From: Herminiimonas sp.
Lineage (GTDB): Bacteria > Pseudomonadota > Gammaproteobacteria > Burkholderiales > Burkholderiaceae_D
Reading direction: 5' to 3'
DNA: 64,000 nucleotides
Assembly (NCBI GenBank): GCA_028292265.1
Contig: JAQGMR010000046.1
Coordinates: 124,001-188,000, forward strand
The notes under the pieces are model-generated. The model did not search any database, was not told where the DNA came from, and saw nothing but the letters and a program-made list of their open reading frames with translations. Both the position numbers and the translations under genes were made by a program. Positions 8,335 through 16,421 of this stretch are shown piece by piece (position 1 is the stretch's first letter; every line of letters starts with the position of its first letter).

Positions 8335-8991
8335 ATGCATCCACTACGCCGCTTTGCGCACCGTCGCCCTCGCCTGCTGATCGCAATTGCGATTGGCCTT
8401 TTGTTGGGGATCGTCTTGCCCGACAAAATAGGCTTCACCACACGTGCCCTGGCTGCCTGGAATGTCGGCGGCTGGTTCTATCTAATTTCCACTGGGTGGC
8501 TTGTATTCCATACCGGACCGGAACGGATTCGCGCCAGCGCAGTCGAGGAAGACAATAGCGCGGCCGCGGTATTGACCATCATGTCTTGCGCGGCGATGGT
8601 GAGCCTGCTGGCCATCGTGCTTGAACTCGCGGGATCAAAGAACCTTTCTTTTGCCGACAAGCTTTGGCACTACGGCTTTACGGCCTCGACTGTGCTGTGT
8701 TCCTGGCTCATGGTCAGCGTGCTGTTCACATTCCATTACGCGCATGTCTTCTACCGTTCACCGGGAAACAAGCGGGCGCTTGCATTTCCCGATGGCGATA
8801 TACAACCCGACTATTGGGACTTCCTCTACTTCTCCTTCACGATTGCCGTGGCCGCGCAAACCTCGGACATTTCGGTGAAATCGCCCGTGATGCGAAAGGT
8901 CGTTCTTGCCCAATCAATACTCAGCTTCCTGTTCAACGCGGCGATCCTCGGCCTTTCAATCAACATCGCTGCAGGGCTGGTGGGTAGCTAA
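8335..8991 (+). CDS. DUF1345 family inner-membrane protein
   Basis: A 218-residue integral membrane protein with about five hydrophobic segments (roughly 13-30, 40-57, 76-96, 105-130 and 188-215). The conserved DUF1345 signature YWDFLYFSFTIAVAAQTSD is at about 160-178. The role is unknown. It starts 17 bases after glnS on the same strand, so it is probably co-transcribed with it. A weak hairpin follows at 9039-9051. Confidence 0.85.
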   Translation: MHPLRRFAHRRPRLLIAIAIGLLLGIVLPDKIGFTTRALAAWNVGGWFYLISTGWLVFHTGPERIRASAVEEDNSAAAVLTIMSCAAMVSLLAIVLELAGSKNLSFADKLWHYGFTASTVLCSWLMVSVLFTFHYAHVFYRSPGNKRALAFPDGDIQPDYWDFLYFSFTIAVAAQTSDISVKSPVMRKVVLAQSILSFLFNAAILGLSINIAAGLVGS

Positions 8992-9038
8992 GTCGGCGCG
9001 ATCCGGGCTACCTGAAGAATCGGGGACAGACTGAGGAC

Positions 9039-9051
9039 CCGGCTTTGCCGG
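9039..9051. terminator. Short hairpin between convergent genes
   Basis: CCGGC-TTT-GCCGG forms a five-pair stem, flanked by the further complementary arms GACT and AGTC. It lies between the DUF1345 gene and the convergent GIY-YIG-like gene. There is no T-tract, so termination is only suggested by position. Confidence 0.3.
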
Positions 9052-9056
9052 CTTAG

Positions 9057-9383
9057 TCAGGCCTGCCAGACGCCGTAGCCGGCTTCGCGCAGTCCGATAC
9101 CAAGTTCGACTTCCATCTCACAGGCGGCACGATAAGGCATCGGGTTGTAAACTTCGTACAGAGATGGGAGCAGGCGCAGGCCGTATTTTTCTACGTAACG
9201 GTTGGCCTGGATGCCGGCCTTGTGCTTGTCGAAGCGCAGGTCGGGGTTCAGCCCGGTCATGCCAACGTAGACGCACGGCTTGCCAGTAATGTAATCGGGA
9301 TTCGATTTACGAAAGCGCGGCTGCAGCATCACCTCGCTGGACAACTCGACGACATAAACATGGTGATGGGCGCGTTTTGCCAT
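9057..9383 (-). CDS. Small GIY-YIG-like protein of unknown function
   Basis: A 108-residue protein starting at MAKRAHHHVYVVEL. It has two strands, VYVVEL near residue 9 and CVYVGMTG near residue 36. They are followed by RFDKHKAG, which resembles the order of a GIY-YIG nuclease fold (two strands, Arg-bearing helix, His). A conserved-looking C-terminal block is PMPYRAACEMEVELGIGLREAGYGVW. The GIY-YIG motif is degenerate, so nuclease activity is not assured. The start at 9383 was preferred over one 19 residues upstream because the extension is Arg/His-rich and overlaps the opposite promoter region. It is divergent from the S4-domain gene. Confidence 0.6.
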   Translation of the reverse strand: MAKRAHHHVYVVELSSEVMLQPRFRKSNPDYITGKPCVYVGMTGLNPDLRFDKHKAGIQANRYVEKYGLRLLPSLYEVYNPMPYRAACEMEVELGIGLREAGYGVWQA

Positions 9384-9517
9384 GGCGGTTCGGTGTCGTC
9401 TGTGGCGGTCAAGGAAACTGCCGCAACGGGATGGCGGCACGGCTGCGGCAATTCACGCGAGTGAGCGCGGTTTGCATGCGGAAGCCGCACTATAAAATTA
9501 AAATGGGAAGCATGACA

Positions 9518-9766
9518 ATGGAAACGAGCGACTTCACGCTGCAAGGCGAGTATGTAGAACTTAATCAACTGCTCAAACTGGTTGGCGTCTGCGATAGCGG
9601 CGGCGCGGGAAAAATGCTGGTAGCCAGCGGTGCAGTCAAGGTCGATGGCAAGAAAGAGCTGCGCAAAACCTGCAAGGTCCGCGCTGGCCAAACGGTGAGC
9701 GTCGGCGACTTGCGGATAAAGGTGCTGCCCACTGCCGCGGGCCAGATGCCAGATTCAGCCGCATGA
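9518..9766 (+). CDS. YbcJ-like small S4-domain RNA-binding protein
   Basis: An 82-residue single S4 domain. The stretch YVELNQLLKLVGVCDSGGAGKMLVASG (about residues 12-38) followed by VKVDGKKELRKTCKVRAGQTV is the typical helix-loop-strand RNA-binding core of the YbcJ family. These proteins bind structured RNA, probably around the ribosome; the exact partner is unknown. Three in-frame ATGs compete (9503, 9512, 9518). I chose 9518 because GGGAAG lies seven bases upstream. The stop overlaps the start of the next gene (ATGA), so the two are translationally coupled. Confidence 0.85.
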   Translation: METSDFTLQGEYVELNQLLKLVGVCDSGGAGKMLVASGAVKVDGKKELRKTCKVRAGQTVSVGDLRIKVLPTAAGQMPDSAA

Positions 9767-10662
9767 AGGGTTTGATTGGCATTCTTGGTGGCATGGGCCC
9801 GCTTGCCACGGTTGACCTGCTGCGCAAAATCATCGAACAAACGCCGGTCCAGCGCGACCAGGACCATGTTCCAGTTGTCGTGTGGAGCGTGCCGCAGGTG
9901 CCGGACCGACAACAGGCCTTGCGCGGCGACGGCGCCTCGCCTCTGCCGGCAATGCTTGAAGGGATCGCGGCGTTGAATCGTGCAGGCGTCACCCGCATTG
10001 CCATCGCCTGCAATACCGCGCATTACTGGTTCGACCAGTTGAGGGCTGCAAGCGCCGCGCCGATCTTTCATATCGCCGACGTCACGCTTGACGCCCTTTA
10101 TGCGCTCGATCCACCCCGGGCGCCTCATTTACGGGATGCGGTCAATGCAACCAACGAATCAGGAGCGCCGAACGCATTGAATCCGTCTAACTCATCGAAT
10201 CCGTCGAGCGCATCCAACGCATCAAATGCGTCGAACTCGCCGAACCAATCGAATCGATTCAAGGATGTGGCCGCGTCCAGGAAATTGGAAGCAGCACCCG
10301 TCGGCCCAATCGGTCTCCTCGGCACGCGCGGCACGGTTCTGTCAGGCATATACCAGAGCCGGCTTACAGCCGCTGGGCTGGAGTGCATCGTCAACACGGA
10401 TGAAGAAATCACGCGTTTTTTCGAGCCCGGCTGCCACGCTGTTAAATGCGGTGACCTGCAGGCCGGCGGCAGACTGCTCGAGCAGGCCGCCGAGGCCCTT
10501 TTCGCCCGCGGCGCGACGCGGGTAATTCTCGGCTGTACTGAAGTGCCGGTCGGCCTGGCGGCTATCCATTCACCCTTGCTGGCGCAGTGCATTGACCCGA
10601 CCCTCGCATTGGCCCGCGCGTGCGTCAAGGATTGGCAGCGAGCAAAGCTTGCGCTGTCGTGA
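9763..10662 (+). CDS. Aspartate/glutamate racemase family, with Asn/Ser-rich insertion
   Basis: A 299-residue enzyme of the cofactor-independent Asp/Glu racemase family. Both catalytic Cys contexts are present: IAIACNTAHYWFD near residue 84 and VILGCTEVPV near residue 255. The N-terminal GILGGMGPLATVDL is typical. Between them, residues about 128-166 are an almost pure Asn, Ser, Pro and Ala run (for example NPSNSSNPSS and NASNASNSPN). Family members of about 230 residues lack this, which accounts for the extra length. The insertion is encoded by degenerate tandem repeats. The gene is coupled by a four-base overlap to the S4-domain gene. Substrate (Asp, Glu or another amino acid) cannot be told. 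Confidence 0.88.
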   Translation: MKGLIGILGGMGPLATVDLLRKIIEQTPVQRDQDHVPVVVWSVPQVPDRQQALRGDGASPLPAMLEGIAALNRAGVTRIAIACNTAHYWFDQLRAASAAPIFHIADVTLDALYALDPPRAPHLRDAVNATNESGAPNALNPSNSSNPSSASNASNASNSPNQSNRFKDVAASRKLEAAPVGPIGLLGTRGTVLSGIYQSRLTAAGLECIVNTDEEITRFFEPGCHAVKCGDLQAGGRLLEQAAEALFARGATRVILGCTEVPVGLAAIHSPLLAQCIDPTLALARACVKDWQRAKLALS

Positions 10663-10727
10663 GTCGAGCCTGCAGGCACTGTTGTACACTCGAATCCTTG
10701 TTCTGAATCTGATTCGCAGGAGTGCAC

Positions 10728-11615
10728 ATGAAGTGGGAAGGCAATCGAGAAAGCGATAACGTCGAAGACCGACGGGACGATGGAGGCGGCGGCGGAGGCG
10801 GGGGTTTTGGCCTGGGCGGCGGCTCGATCGGTATCGGCACGATCGCCATTGCGCTGGTCGCGTCCTGGTTCTTCGGCGTCAGCCCTGGCACCGTCCTGAA
10901 CCTGCTTACCGGCGGAGGGGGCGGACAGCCTGCGCAAGTTGAGCAAGCCCCGGCCAAACATCCTCCCGTTAACGACCAGATGGCGAAGTTCGTCGCGACC
11001 GTGCTGGGAGATACCGAGGACGTCTGGACCGAGCTGTTCCGGGCCAGCGGCGCGAGCTACGTCAAGCCGAAGCTGGTGCTGTTCTCCGGACAAACGCAGA
11101 CCGCCTGTGGCACAGGCCAGACGGCAACCGGGCCGTTCTACTGCCCGGCAGATCAGAAAGTCTATATCGACTTGAGCTTCTATCGCCTCATGCAGCAGCG
11201 ATTCCATGTCAATGGCGAATTTGCACAAGCGTACGTCATTGCGCATGAGGTGGGACACCACGTGCAAAACCTCATGGGCATTTCCCGCAAGGTCGATGCC
11301 GCGCGAGCCAAGGCATCGGAGGCGCAGGCTAACGCGCTGTCGGTTCGGCTGGAATTGCAGGCCGACTGCTTCGCGGGCGTTTGGGCGTTCCACGCGAATG
11401 AGTCGCGGTCCATTCTGGAGAATGGAGATGTCGAAACCGCGCTCAATGCCGCAAGTGCAATCGGCGACGATGCGCTGCAGAAGCAGGCGCGCGGCTATAT
11501 CGTGCCGGACTCGTTCACGCACGGCAGCTCGGCGCAGCGCGTTCGCTGGTTCAAGCGCGGCATTGACAGCGGCAAGGTAAGCTCCTGCAATACCTTTGAG
11601 ACGAAGGCCTTGTAG
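10728..11615 (+). CDS. YpfJ family neutral zinc metallopeptidase
   Basis: A 295-residue membrane-anchored protein beginning MKWEGNRESDNVEDRR, the usual N-terminus of this family. A Gly-rich linker (residues 19-33) precedes one membrane segment (35-55). The peptidase domain then carries the zinc motif HEVGHH near residue 173 and the downstream ELQADCFAG near 210, which supplies the third metal ligand. The domain probably faces the periplasm. The physiological substrate is unknown. ATG at 10728 was chosen because AGGAG ends five bases upstream; a GTG two codons earlier overlaps that site. The gene ends before a strong terminator at 11707. Confidence 0.92.
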   Translation: MKWEGNRESDNVEDRRDDGGGGGGGGFGLGGGSIGIGTIAIALVASWFFGVSPGTVLNLLTGGGGGQPAQVEQAPAKHPPVNDQMAKFVATVLGDTEDVWTELFRASGASYVKPKLVLFSGQTQTACGTGQTATGPFYCPADQKVYIDLSFYRLMQQRFHVNGEFAQAYVIAHEVGHHVQNLMGISRKVDAARAKASEAQANALSVRLELQADCFAGVWAFHANESRSILENGDVETALNAASAIGDDALQKQARGYIVPDSFTHGSSAQRVRWFKRGIDSGKVSSCNTFETKAL

Positions 11616-11706
11616 GTCAAACCCGTGCAGGTCTGCGGGAGGGCCGGTCGCCCCGTTGCAGGTCGGATCGCCGCAAATCCGCCTTGCCGGATTCCTCATG
11701 AAAAAA

Positions 11707-11741
11707 CCCCAAAAGCCGCTGTCGACTTTTGGGGTTTTTTT
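11707..11741. terminator. Strong bidirectional Rho-independent terminator
   Basis: CCCCAAAAG (11707-11715) pairs with CTTTTGGGG (11726-11734) around a ten-base loop. T-runs flank the stem on both strands: TTTTTTT after it and AAAAAA before it. It ends the ypfJ-like transcript and could equally stop read-through from the phasin gene on the opposite strand. Confidence 0.92.
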
Positions 11742-11830
11742 CAGGAACAACGATTTACAGCAGCTTGTCTGCGGCGCCAATGCTTTCCGGCATGGCGCCT
11801 TTGCCAGACAACCGCTTCACCGTCTTAGTG

Positions 11831-11870
11831 CCTTGGTACCTTGGTGCCTTGGTACCTTGGTGCCTTGGCG
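11831..11870. repeat. Five tandem copies of an 8-bp unit
   Basis: The units are CCTTGGTA, CCTTGGTG, CCTTGGTA, CCTTGGTG and CCTTGGCG, alternating strictly at the last base. The array lies between the terminator at 11741 and the 3' end of the phasin gene. It does not encode a plausible peptide. Each unit contains the palindrome CCWWGG-like core, so a folded RNA would be slippery rather than a single hairpin. Confidence 0.9.
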
Positions 11871-11891
11871 CGTGTTCCAGCGTTACTGAAC

Positions 11892-12485
11892 TCAGGCAGC
11901 CGACGGTGTTGCAGCAGCGGCGCCGTTGGCGGCCTTGGTTGCGGCACGCTCGACGTTGCTGACTACCTGGGTTGCGGCGACGTTCAGATTGGCTTCCATG
12001 GCGTCACGCATCTGCCTTGCGCTTTTGTTCATTTGCTCGTAGCTGGCGCTGGCAGTACCGATACCTGATTTCATGATTGCCATGAGGTTTTCCGTACCCG
12101 GTGGCGCGGTGCGGCTGGCGTCATCCACCAGTTTGGTGATGGCGGCACTGGTTTCGGCAAGTTGCTCTTCGGTGCTGCGGGCAAATTCAGCCTGCGTGCT
12201 GGAGGCGATGGTAGCCAGATGACGGCTATAGGCGACGGCCTTCTCGGTAGTGGGCCGCGCCAACTGCGAAATCAGCGATACGAACTCCTGCGGTGCCTGC
12301 GCCTTCATTAGTTGCTGCGCAATCACTGAAGACTCTTGCATGGAAGTGCGCATGACGGTGAGATTAAGGTCGATCAGCTTTTCCATACCGGCGAGGCCAG
12401 CGGCGGCAAGCCCGTTCATGCGAACGATCTGGGCTTGAAAATTCGTGATGGCGGCGTTTGAAAAAGGATCTTGAGGTTGGAACAT
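11892..12485 (-). CDS. phaP: Phasin family PHB-granule protein
   Basis: A 197-residue, mostly helical protein with the phasin family signature. It opens with MFQPQDPFSNAAITNFQAQI, continues with amphipathic helices rich in Ala, Gln, Ser and Thr, and ends in a flexible Ala-rich tail. Phasins coat polyhydroxybutyrate granules and set their number and size. The ATG at 12485 is preceded by GGAGAG. The gene is divergent from phaA across a 574-base region holding two Fnr-like palindromes and a repeated TGCAGCGC motif. Expression is usually controlled by PhaR, whose gene is not in this window. Confidence 0.92.
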   Translation of the reverse strand: MFQPQDPFSNAAITNFQAQIVRMNGLAAAGLAGMEKLIDLNLTVMRTSMQESSVIAQQLMKAQAPQEFVSLISQLARPTTEKAVAYSRHLATIASSTQAEFARSTEEQLAETSAAITKLVDDASRTAPPGTENLMAIMKSGIGTASASYEQMNKSARQMRDAMEANLNVAATQVVSNVERAATKAANGAAAATPSAA

Positions 12486-12723
12486 GGTGGTTCTCTCCGG
12501 GGTAGGGCCTGACGGCCGGTGGTGGACTGGTTCTGGATTCAGGGCCGAAACGCGCGAAGCTCGCTCCGTGTCCCTAAACTATTGATTGGATTGCGCGGTG
12601 TACTCGGTCCAGCGCATGGAATGCAAACAAGTCATGGTGCAGCGCACAAACCGCATTCTAGAGGCGATCGCCCAGAAGCACAACAGGGTTTGAAGCTTCC
12701 GATTTCCTTAAAGGCGCTGCAAT

Positions 12724-12737
12724 TTGAGATAGATCAA
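12724..12737. promoter_or_regulatory. Fnr-like palindrome A (TTGA-N6-TCAA)
   Basis: TTGAGATAGATCAA differs from the Fnr/Anr consensus TTGAT-N4-ATCAA at one base. It is 239 bases from the phasin start and about 320 from phaA. I could not match it to a promoter at the usual -41.5 spacing on either strand. Confidence 0.4.
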
Positions 12738-12882
12738 AGTATGGTGTTTCCAAAATGTCAATGCCGCGCTATCTTGGCATGGTCTGGAGGCGGTAATTGA
12801 TCCCCGCAGTTTCGAACGCGAAAGACTGCCCAACTCTCGTGTCCGGTCGGCACCGGATGCGAGTTCGACTAGTGATCACAAT

Positions 12883-12896
12883 TTGAGTTTCCTCAA
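12883..12896. promoter_or_regulatory. Fnr-like palindrome B (TTGAG-N4-CTCAA)
   Basis: TTGAGTTTCCTCAA is a perfect dyad, extendable to six-base arms TTTGAG/CTCAAA. It lies about 100 bases upstream of the phaA -35 box. With palindrome A it makes two Crp/Fnr-type sites in one intergenic region. Confidence 0.42.
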
Positions 12897-12979
12897 ACTT
12901 TGTAACGGCGCACAACCAGCTTCTGTGTCGCCACGTAAAATCGGCTGAGTTGCAAGCCGGAAGCAGCGCTAAACCCGTG

Positions 12980-13007
12980 CTGCAAAGACGGATTCGCTTT
13001 CTATAAT
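12980..13007 (+). promoter_or_regulatory. Sigma-70-type promoter of phaA
   Basis: A perfect -10 box TATAAT (13002-13007) follows CTGCAA (12980-12985) with 16 bases between. Transcription would start near 13014, about 46 bases before the phaA ATG. Confidence 0.65.
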
Positions 13008-13059
13008 GAAGCCTTGGCAGCTTCACCGCCCACCACAAGACACCACCGGAGAAGACAAA

Positions 13060-14235
13060 ATGGATGACGTCGTAATCGTTGCAGCACTTAGGACCGGAGT
13101 CGGAAAATTCGGTGGCTCACTGGCAAAGATTCCCGCTGTAGACCTCGGCGCGCATGTGATCAAGGCATTGCTGGCGAAGACGGGCGTGGACCCCGCCAAG
13201 GTCAATGAAGTGATCATGGGCCAGGTACTTACCGCTGGGTGCGGGCAGAATCCGGCACGGCAGGCGCTTATCAAGGCTGGCCTGCCAGACATGGTTCCGG
13301 CATTCACTGTCGGCAAGGTTTGCGGCAGCGGCCTGAAGGCGACGCACCTTGCAGCGCAGGCCATCAAATGCGGCGATGCCGACATCATTATCGCGGGCGG
13401 CCAGGAGAACATGAGCGCATCCCCGCACGTCCTGAACGGCTCGCGCGACGGCTTCCGCATGGGCGACGCCAAGCTGGTCGACACCATGATCGTGGACGGC
13501 CTGTGGGACGTCTACAACCAGTACCACATGGGCATGACGGCAGAGAACGTCGCCAAGAAGTTTGACGTCTCGCGGCGCGAGCAGGATGAGTTTGCCGCGG
13601 CTTCCCAGAACAAGGCAGAGGCGGCCCAGAAAGCCGGCAAGTTCAAGGATGAAATCGTCGGCCTGGAAATCGCGCAAAAGAAAGGCAGCATCACCTTTGA
13701 CACCGACGAATACGTCAAGGCTGGCACGACCGTCGAGGCTCTGTCATCCCTGCGCCCTGCTTTCTCGAAAGAGGGCACCGTGACGGCCGGAAACGCCTCG
13801 GGCATTAATGACGGCGCTGCCGCGGTGATGATGATGTCCGCGCGCATGGCAAAGGAACTCGGACTTCAGCCATTGGCGCGCATCAAGGCTTACTCATCAG
13901 CTGGCGTGGATCCGAGCATCATGGGCATCGGCCCGGTTTCCGCTTCACAGCTTTGCCTCAAGAAGGCAGGCTGGACGGCGAAGGACCTCGACCTCATGGA
14001 GATCAACGAAGCCTTCGCCGCACAAGCCATCGCGGTAAATCGTGAGATGGGCTGGGACACCAGCAAGATCAACGTCAATGGCGGCGCTATTGCGATTGGC
14101 CACCCCATCGGCGCATCCGGTTGTCGCATCCTGGTCAGCCTCCTGCATGAAATGATCCGACGTGACGCCAAGCGCGGGCTTGCGAGCCTGTGTATCGGTG
14201 GCGGCATGGGCGTCGCGCTGGCGATAGAACGCTAG
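13060..14235 (+). CDS. phaA: Acetyl-CoA acetyltransferase (beta-ketothiolase)
   Basis: A 391-residue biosynthetic thiolase that condenses two acetyl-CoA to acetoacetyl-CoA, the first step of PHB synthesis. The nucleophile Cys88 is in [10 protein letters not shown], His348 is in [11 protein letters not shown], and the second Cys (about 378) is in LCIGGGMG. All three are in the expected places. The ATG at 13060 has GGAGAAG upstream. An in-frame start 18 codons earlier would add a peptide unlike the family. phaB follows after 110 bases with a hairpin in between. No phaC synthase gene lies nearby. Confidence 0.97.
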   Translation: MDDVVIVAALRTGVGKFGGSLAKIPAVDLGAHVIKALLAKTGVDPAKVNEVIMGQVLTAGCGQNPARQALIKAGLPDMVPAFTVGKVCGSGLKATHLAAQAIKCGDADIIIAGGQENMSASPHVLNGSRDGFRMGDAKLVDTMIVDGLWDVYNQYHMGMTAENVAKKFDVSRREQDEFAAASQNKAEAAQKAGKFKDEIVGLEIAQKKGSITFDTDEYVKAGTTVEALSSLRPAFSKEGTVTAGNASGINDGAAAVMMMSARMAKELGLQPLARIKAYSSAGVDPSIMGIGPVSASQLCLKKAGWTAKDLDLMEINEAFAAQAIAVNREMGWDTSKINVNGGAIAIGHPIGASGCRILVSLLHEMIRRDAKRGLASLCIGGGMGVALAIER

Positions 14236-14271
14236 GCCCTCAGGGACAGGAACGAAAAAAGAAATGAAGAC

Positions 14272-14306
14272 CCGGCCGAACGCAGCGTTCGACGGCCGGC
14301 TTTTTC
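14272..14306 (+). terminator. Terminator or attenuator between phaA and phaB
   Basis: CCGGCCGAACG pairs with CGTTCG-A-CGGCCGG, leaving a three-base CAG loop and one bulge, and is followed by CTTTTTC. It could end phaA transcripts partially, giving unequal phaA and phaB expression, or act as an RNA-processing or stability element. Confidence 0.75.
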
Positions 14307-14345
14307 AAAGGCGGAGTTTTGATCCTCAACGGAGAAGGAGACAAC

Positions 14346-15086
14346 ATGGCTAGGATCGCATTAGTGACAGGGGGCATGGGCGGCTTGGGCGAGGCGGTTT
14401 GCATCAAGCTTGCGGCACTCGGATATAAAGTCGTGACGACCTATTCGCCCGGAAATACAAAGGCGAAGGATTGGCTGGCCACGATGGAAAAGCAAGGATT
14501 CCAGTTCCACGCCTTTCCGTGCGACGTGTCCGACTACAACTCCGCGCAGGAGTGCGTAGCCACGATCACCAAGGAGTTGGGACCGATCGACGTGCTGGTA
14601 AACAACGCCGGCATTACGCGCGACATGACCTTCAAGAAAATGGACAAGACCAATTGGGATGCGGTGATAAGGACCAATCTGGATTCCGTCTTTAACATGA
14701 CCAAGCCGGTATGCGACGCCATGACAGAACGCGGTTGGGGCCGCATCATCAACATCTCTTCCGTCAATGGACAAAAGGGCGCGTTCGGACAAACCAACTA
14801 CTCGGCCGCCAAGGCCGGCATGCACGGCTTCACCAAGGCGCTTGCTCTCGAAGTCGCGCGCAAGGGCGTCACCGTCAACACCATTTCACCAGGCTATATC
14901 GGCACGAAGATGGTGATGGCGATTCCACAGGAAGTCCTGGACAGTAAAATCATTCCGCAGATCCCTATGGCACGCCTTGGAAAGCCGGAAGAAGTTGCTG
15001 GCCTGGTGGCTTACCTCTCTTCGGACGAGGCAGCCTTTGTGACGGGCGCAAATATCGCCATTAACGGCGGCCAGCACATGTACTGA
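14346..15086 (+). CDS. phaB: Acetoacetyl-CoA reductase, NADPH-dependent
   Basis: A 246-residue short-chain dehydrogenase that reduces acetoacetyl-CoA to (R)-3-hydroxybutyryl-CoA for PHB. The nucleotide-binding motif is TGGMGGLGEAV (8-18). The NNAG motif is in VLVNNAGITRDMTF, and the catalytic Ser-Tyr-Lys set is in ISSVNGQKGAFG and QTNYSAAKAG. The TRDMTFKKM and GYIGTKMVMAIP segments are typical of PhaB. GGAGAAGGAG precedes the ATG at 14346. It follows phaA and is closed by a hairpin at 15094. Confidence 0.97.
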   Translation: MARIALVTGGMGGLGEAVCIKLAALGYKVVTTYSPGNTKAKDWLATMEKQGFQFHAFPCDVSDYNSAQECVATITKELGPIDVLVNNAGITRDMTFKKMDKTNWDAVIRTNLDSVFNMTKPVCDAMTERGWGRIINISSVNGQKGAFGQTNYSAAKAGMHGFTKALALEVARKGVTVNTISPGYIGTKMVMAIPQEVLDSKIIPQIPMARLGKPEEVAGLVAYLSSDEAAFVTGANIAINGGQHMY

Positions 15087-15093
15087 TCTGGAC

Positions 15094-15125
15094 CGGCATG
15101 CGCCCTTCCAGGGGACCGCATGCCG
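15094..15125. terminator. Nine-pair hairpin after phaB
   Basis: CGGCATGCG (15094-15102) pairs perfectly with CGCATGCCG (15117-15125). The 14-base loop can extend the stem by CCCT/AGGG. There is no T-tract; it may stabilise the phaB mRNA end or terminate in both directions before the convergent gene at 15138. Confidence 0.5.
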
Positions 15126-15137
15126 CATCCGCATCGC

Positions 15138-15860
15138 TCAGGGTGTTCGAGCGCGTTCGTTGCGACGCGGCGTCATGCGCCGTTCGGTTGGGTGAGAGAA
15201 CGAGCGAAATTCCATGTTGGTCAATCCAATCGACCCAGCCGGTCCCGTGACGAAATCGAACCCTCGCTTTACCGGGAACAGGTAGTTATCAAGCAGGATT
15301 ACGTCGGTTCTGCAGTTCGGGTTTGGCGTGTAAAGCTGAGCCTTGATCTCCTGCCAGACCGGCTCGCTTATCCATCCATCAAGAAACAGTTGGTTGGGGT
15401 AGAGCGAATGATCGCCATTCAAGTAACCGCGCTGTTTCTCATGCAGTGAGGGATATACCGGCGGCCTGTCGGCGATGCAGAGATTGATCCAGCCTTCTCC
15501 GATTTCATAGGACTTCTCGTTCTGGAATGCCGGAAAGCTCAGCAGCAGGTTCCACTTGCAACTCAGTTCCAGCCGCTTCTCCAGGGCCGGGCCGTCGCGC
15601 AGCATCGACTGTCCTTCGCTGACTGTAAGCTGGGTGCTGGTCACATGCCCGATCAAGGTGGGCTCCATCAGCCTTATATCGTCCAGCCGCTCATGCAGGT
15701 TCCAGAACAGCCACTTGGTCCGCTCGATTTCCGTCATGTCAGACAGGTCCTCCACCTGACGGGAACCATGGGCCTCAAGGGAGCGAATCACATCCTTTCG
15801 CAACTTCTCGTTAATGTCCTCAAGGTCGGAACTCGTGCGCTGCGCATAGTCGTTTTCCAT
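15138..15860 (-). CDS. Soluble protein of unknown function
   Basis: A 240-residue protein that I do not recognise. The ATG at 15860 is supported by GGAGA eight bases upstream. An in-frame extension to 15998 has no ribosome binding site. There is no signal peptide or membrane segment. The N-terminal 60 residues look helical and charged (DLEDINEKLRKDVIRSLEAH). The middle contains WNLLLSFPAF and a Gly/Trp-containing block. The C-terminal part contains RTDVILLDNYLFPVKRGFDF. It ends in a basic Arg-rich tail (TERRMTPRRNERARTP). It is convergent with phaB and divergent from a small-protein gene at 16248. No context links it to a pathway. Confidence 0.65.
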   Translation of the reverse strand: MENDYAQRTSSDLEDINEKLRKDVIRSLEAHGSRQVEDLSDMTEIERTKWLFWNLHERLDDIRLMEPTLIGHVTSTQLTVSEGQSMLRDGPALEKRLELSCKWNLLLSFPAFQNEKSYEIGEGWINLCIADRPPVYPSLHEKQRGYLNGDHSLYPNQLFLDGWISEPVWQEIKAQLYTPNPNCRTDVILLDNYLFPVKRGFDFVTGPAGSIGLTNMEFRSFSHPTERRMTPRRNERARTP

Positions 15861-16247
15861 AAGCTGTTCTCCGCAAAGATTCTGGTGCGTGTCTTGACCG
15901 GGCGCCATGACCGCCACCTTATCCGGCGGTGCACAACCGCCAGGTCGCGATTCGACAGGGACGGCCTGCTGAAAATCCGCATACGGGCTCGGGAGCAACG
16001 GTTCTCTTCAGGACGGCGACAGTCCATGGTGCAAATATGCAAAAAAAACATTTTGCGATGTATCATGAGGCAAGCATTCAATCCGGCGTCTAATAGGACT
16101 GACTGTTTACGCGGTGGCCTTCGCAAGCCGTGCTGTACCGCACTCGCTGGTGGAACATGCAGGCGAGGCGGTTACGCAGGCGGCACAAAAGACGGGGCTG
16201 TCCGAGAAGTACCGACTGCTGTATGGCGTCAAAAGGAGATGCACAAC
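15861..16247. other. Intergenic region between two unknown genes
   Basis: About 387 bases with no convincing gene. An inverted repeat GCAAAA/TTTTGC lies near 16037-16056 in a locally AT-rich patch that probably holds promoter elements for the flanking divergent genes. I could not assign boxes with confidence. Confidence 0.4.
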
Positions 16248-16421
16248 GTGGAAACGTGGGCCCGGAGTAACTACAGTAACGAAGCCGAACTCAGGGAACT
16301 GATGACGGCGCCGCCCATGAAAGCCGAACAGCATGCAGCCATTACGCGCAAGCGCATTGAATGCCGTCGCATGCTGGAGGATGCAAAGGAACAACGGAAA
16401 GCAAGCAGCGAACTTTTTTAG
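16248..16421 (+). CDS. Small charged helical protein, unknown
   Basis: A 57-residue protein starting at GTG 16248 (reading VETWARSNYSNEAELREL). An ATG three codons earlier touches the ribosome binding site AGGAG at 16234-16238, whereas the GTG is nine bases from it, so I prefer the GTG. The protein is rich in Glu, Arg and Lys and likely forms two helices, the second containing AAITRKRIECRRMLEDAKEQRK. It has no signal or membrane segment. Function unknown. A GC-rich hairpin (16424-16440) and a second perfect dyad (16461-16484, AGGTGCGCC/GGCGCACCT) follow it. Confidence 0.6.
   Translation: METWARSNYSNEAELRELMTAPPMKAEQHAAITRKRIECRRMLEDAKEQRKASSELF

Larger units (their letters stand above)
12486..13059. 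other. Divergent regulatory region between phasin and phaA genes
   Basis: No gene is apparent in these 574 bases. I see two Crp/Fnr-like palindromes (12724-12737 and 12883-12896), a phaA promoter (12980-13007), and the motif TGCAGCGC in both orientations (12638-12646 and, inverted, 12714-12722). The last pair resembles the GC-rich dyads bound by PhaR repressors, but consensus details vary among species, so this is a weak suggestion. The region is more AT-rich than its flanks. Confidence 0.55.

Noticed and set aside
10125-11780. Open frame of 551 codons on the minus strand
   Set aside because: It is antisense to the racemase and YpfJ-like protease genes, both of which have clear family motifs. 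GC-rich codon use leaves long frames open on the opposite strand.
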